DNA of 6,192 nt from an uncultured Sutterella sp. (lineage in GTDB: Bacteria; Pseudomonadota; Gammaproteobacteria; Burkholderiales; Burkholderiaceae_F). Each line of letters begins with the position of its first letter. Position 1 is the stretch's first letter. Where the stretch lies: assembly GCA_905213905.1 (NCBI GenBank), contig CAJMKD010000070.1, positions 1 to 6,192 on the forward strand. The letters are read 5' to 3'. The position numbers and the translations under genes are program-made. Positions 6,049-6,192 of this stretch are shown here, in pieces. The notes under the pieces are model-generated. The model had not been told where the DNA came from. It saw only the letters and a list, made by a program, of their open reading frames with translations, and ran no database searches.

Positions 6049-6056
6049 TTCAGCGA

Positions 6057-6192
6057 TTAGAAGGTGTAGCGGGCATGGAAGTTGAACGCGTTGTTCAAGC
6101 GTTCATCCGAGCCTGCCGAGAGGCCGTAGTTGACGCCGAGCGTCCAGGCATCGACCTGCGCGTTGACGCCAAGGGTCATCTGGACCGGGTTG
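6057..6192 (-). CDS. C-terminal end of an outer-membrane beta-barrel protein, probably an autotransporter (partial)
   Basis: The minus strand is open from the window edge to TAA at 6057-6059, giving 44 residues. They begin NPVQMTLGVNAQVDAW, pass through TLGVNYGLSAGSDERLNNAF and finish NFHARYTF. The alternating polar/apolar pattern (three likely beta strands separated by turns such as SAGSDE) and the terminal Phe preceded by Tyr-Thr are the signature recognised by the BAM complex for barrel insertion. The strand-turn-strand style and the closing HARYTF fit the autotransporter (type Va) beta domain, which threads a passenger to the cell surface. A porin or another barrel is possible because the passenger and most of the barrel lie outside the window. 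It is too short for the six-frame length cut-off usually applied, but the frame and ending are clear. Confidence 0.7.
   Translation of the reverse strand, partial: NPVQMTLGVNAQVDAWTLGVNYGLSAGSDERLNNAFNFHARYTF

Noticed and set aside
5435..6056. Complete insertion sequence around the HTH gene
   Set aside because: I found no terminal inverted repeats, target-site duplication or catalytic transposase gene on either side.
1..6192. CRISPR array or tandem repeat array
   Set aside because: No regularly spaced repeated units of CRISPR length occur on either strand.

Overview
This window carries the end of a [NiFe]-hydrogenase maturation operon on the plus strand, followed by three minus-strand genes that look unrelated to it. 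The DNA is GC-rich with strong GC3 bias. The mix of hyp genes, a RibD/DHFR-like reductase, a type V autotransporter-type outer-membrane C-terminus and solo transposase-like helix-turn-helix genes suggests a Gram-negative betaproteobacterium. A gut Burkholderiales such as the Sutterellaceae is my best guess. That placement is inference from gene content and style, not from a marker gene.

Plus strand, 1-4377: hypF (5'-truncated by the window edge), hypC, hypD and hypE. HypF activates carbamoyl phosphate and transfers the carbamoyl group to the C-terminal Cys of HypE. HypE dehydrates it to a thiocyanate. The HypC-HypD complex receives the cyanide and assembles the Fe(CN)2CO unit later inserted into the hydrogenase large subunit. 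All hallmark residues visible in HypC, HypD and HypE are intact: Cys2 of HypC, the HypD cysteines and the PRIC tail of HypE. hypC and hypD overlap in an ATGA; hypE follows after 71 bases with its own strong ribosome binding site. The operon ends in a good intrinsic terminator at about 4419-4460, which may also work, more weakly, for the convergent minus-strand gene.

Minus strand, 4486-5205: a RibD-C/dihydrofolate-reductase-fold reductase of unknown substrate. Minus strand, 5435-5812: a 125-aa protein with two helix-turn-helix units that resembles the DNA-binding subunit of an insertion-sequence transposase, with no catalytic partner beside it. Minus strand, 6057-6192: the last 44 codons of an outer-membrane beta-barrel protein ending in Tyr-Thr-Phe, most likely an autotransporter.

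The least ordinary part is the 244-base stretch between the barrel gene and the HTH gene (5813-6056). Read on the minus strand it has a perfect 10-bp hairpin, then a possible 19-codon leader ORF over a set of partly exclusive small helices, then a strong 15-bp intrinsic terminator with seven U, and then the HTH gene's own ribosome binding site. This could be a long structured 3' UTR, a small RNA, or an attenuator-like leader of the HTH gene; the sequence alone does not decide.
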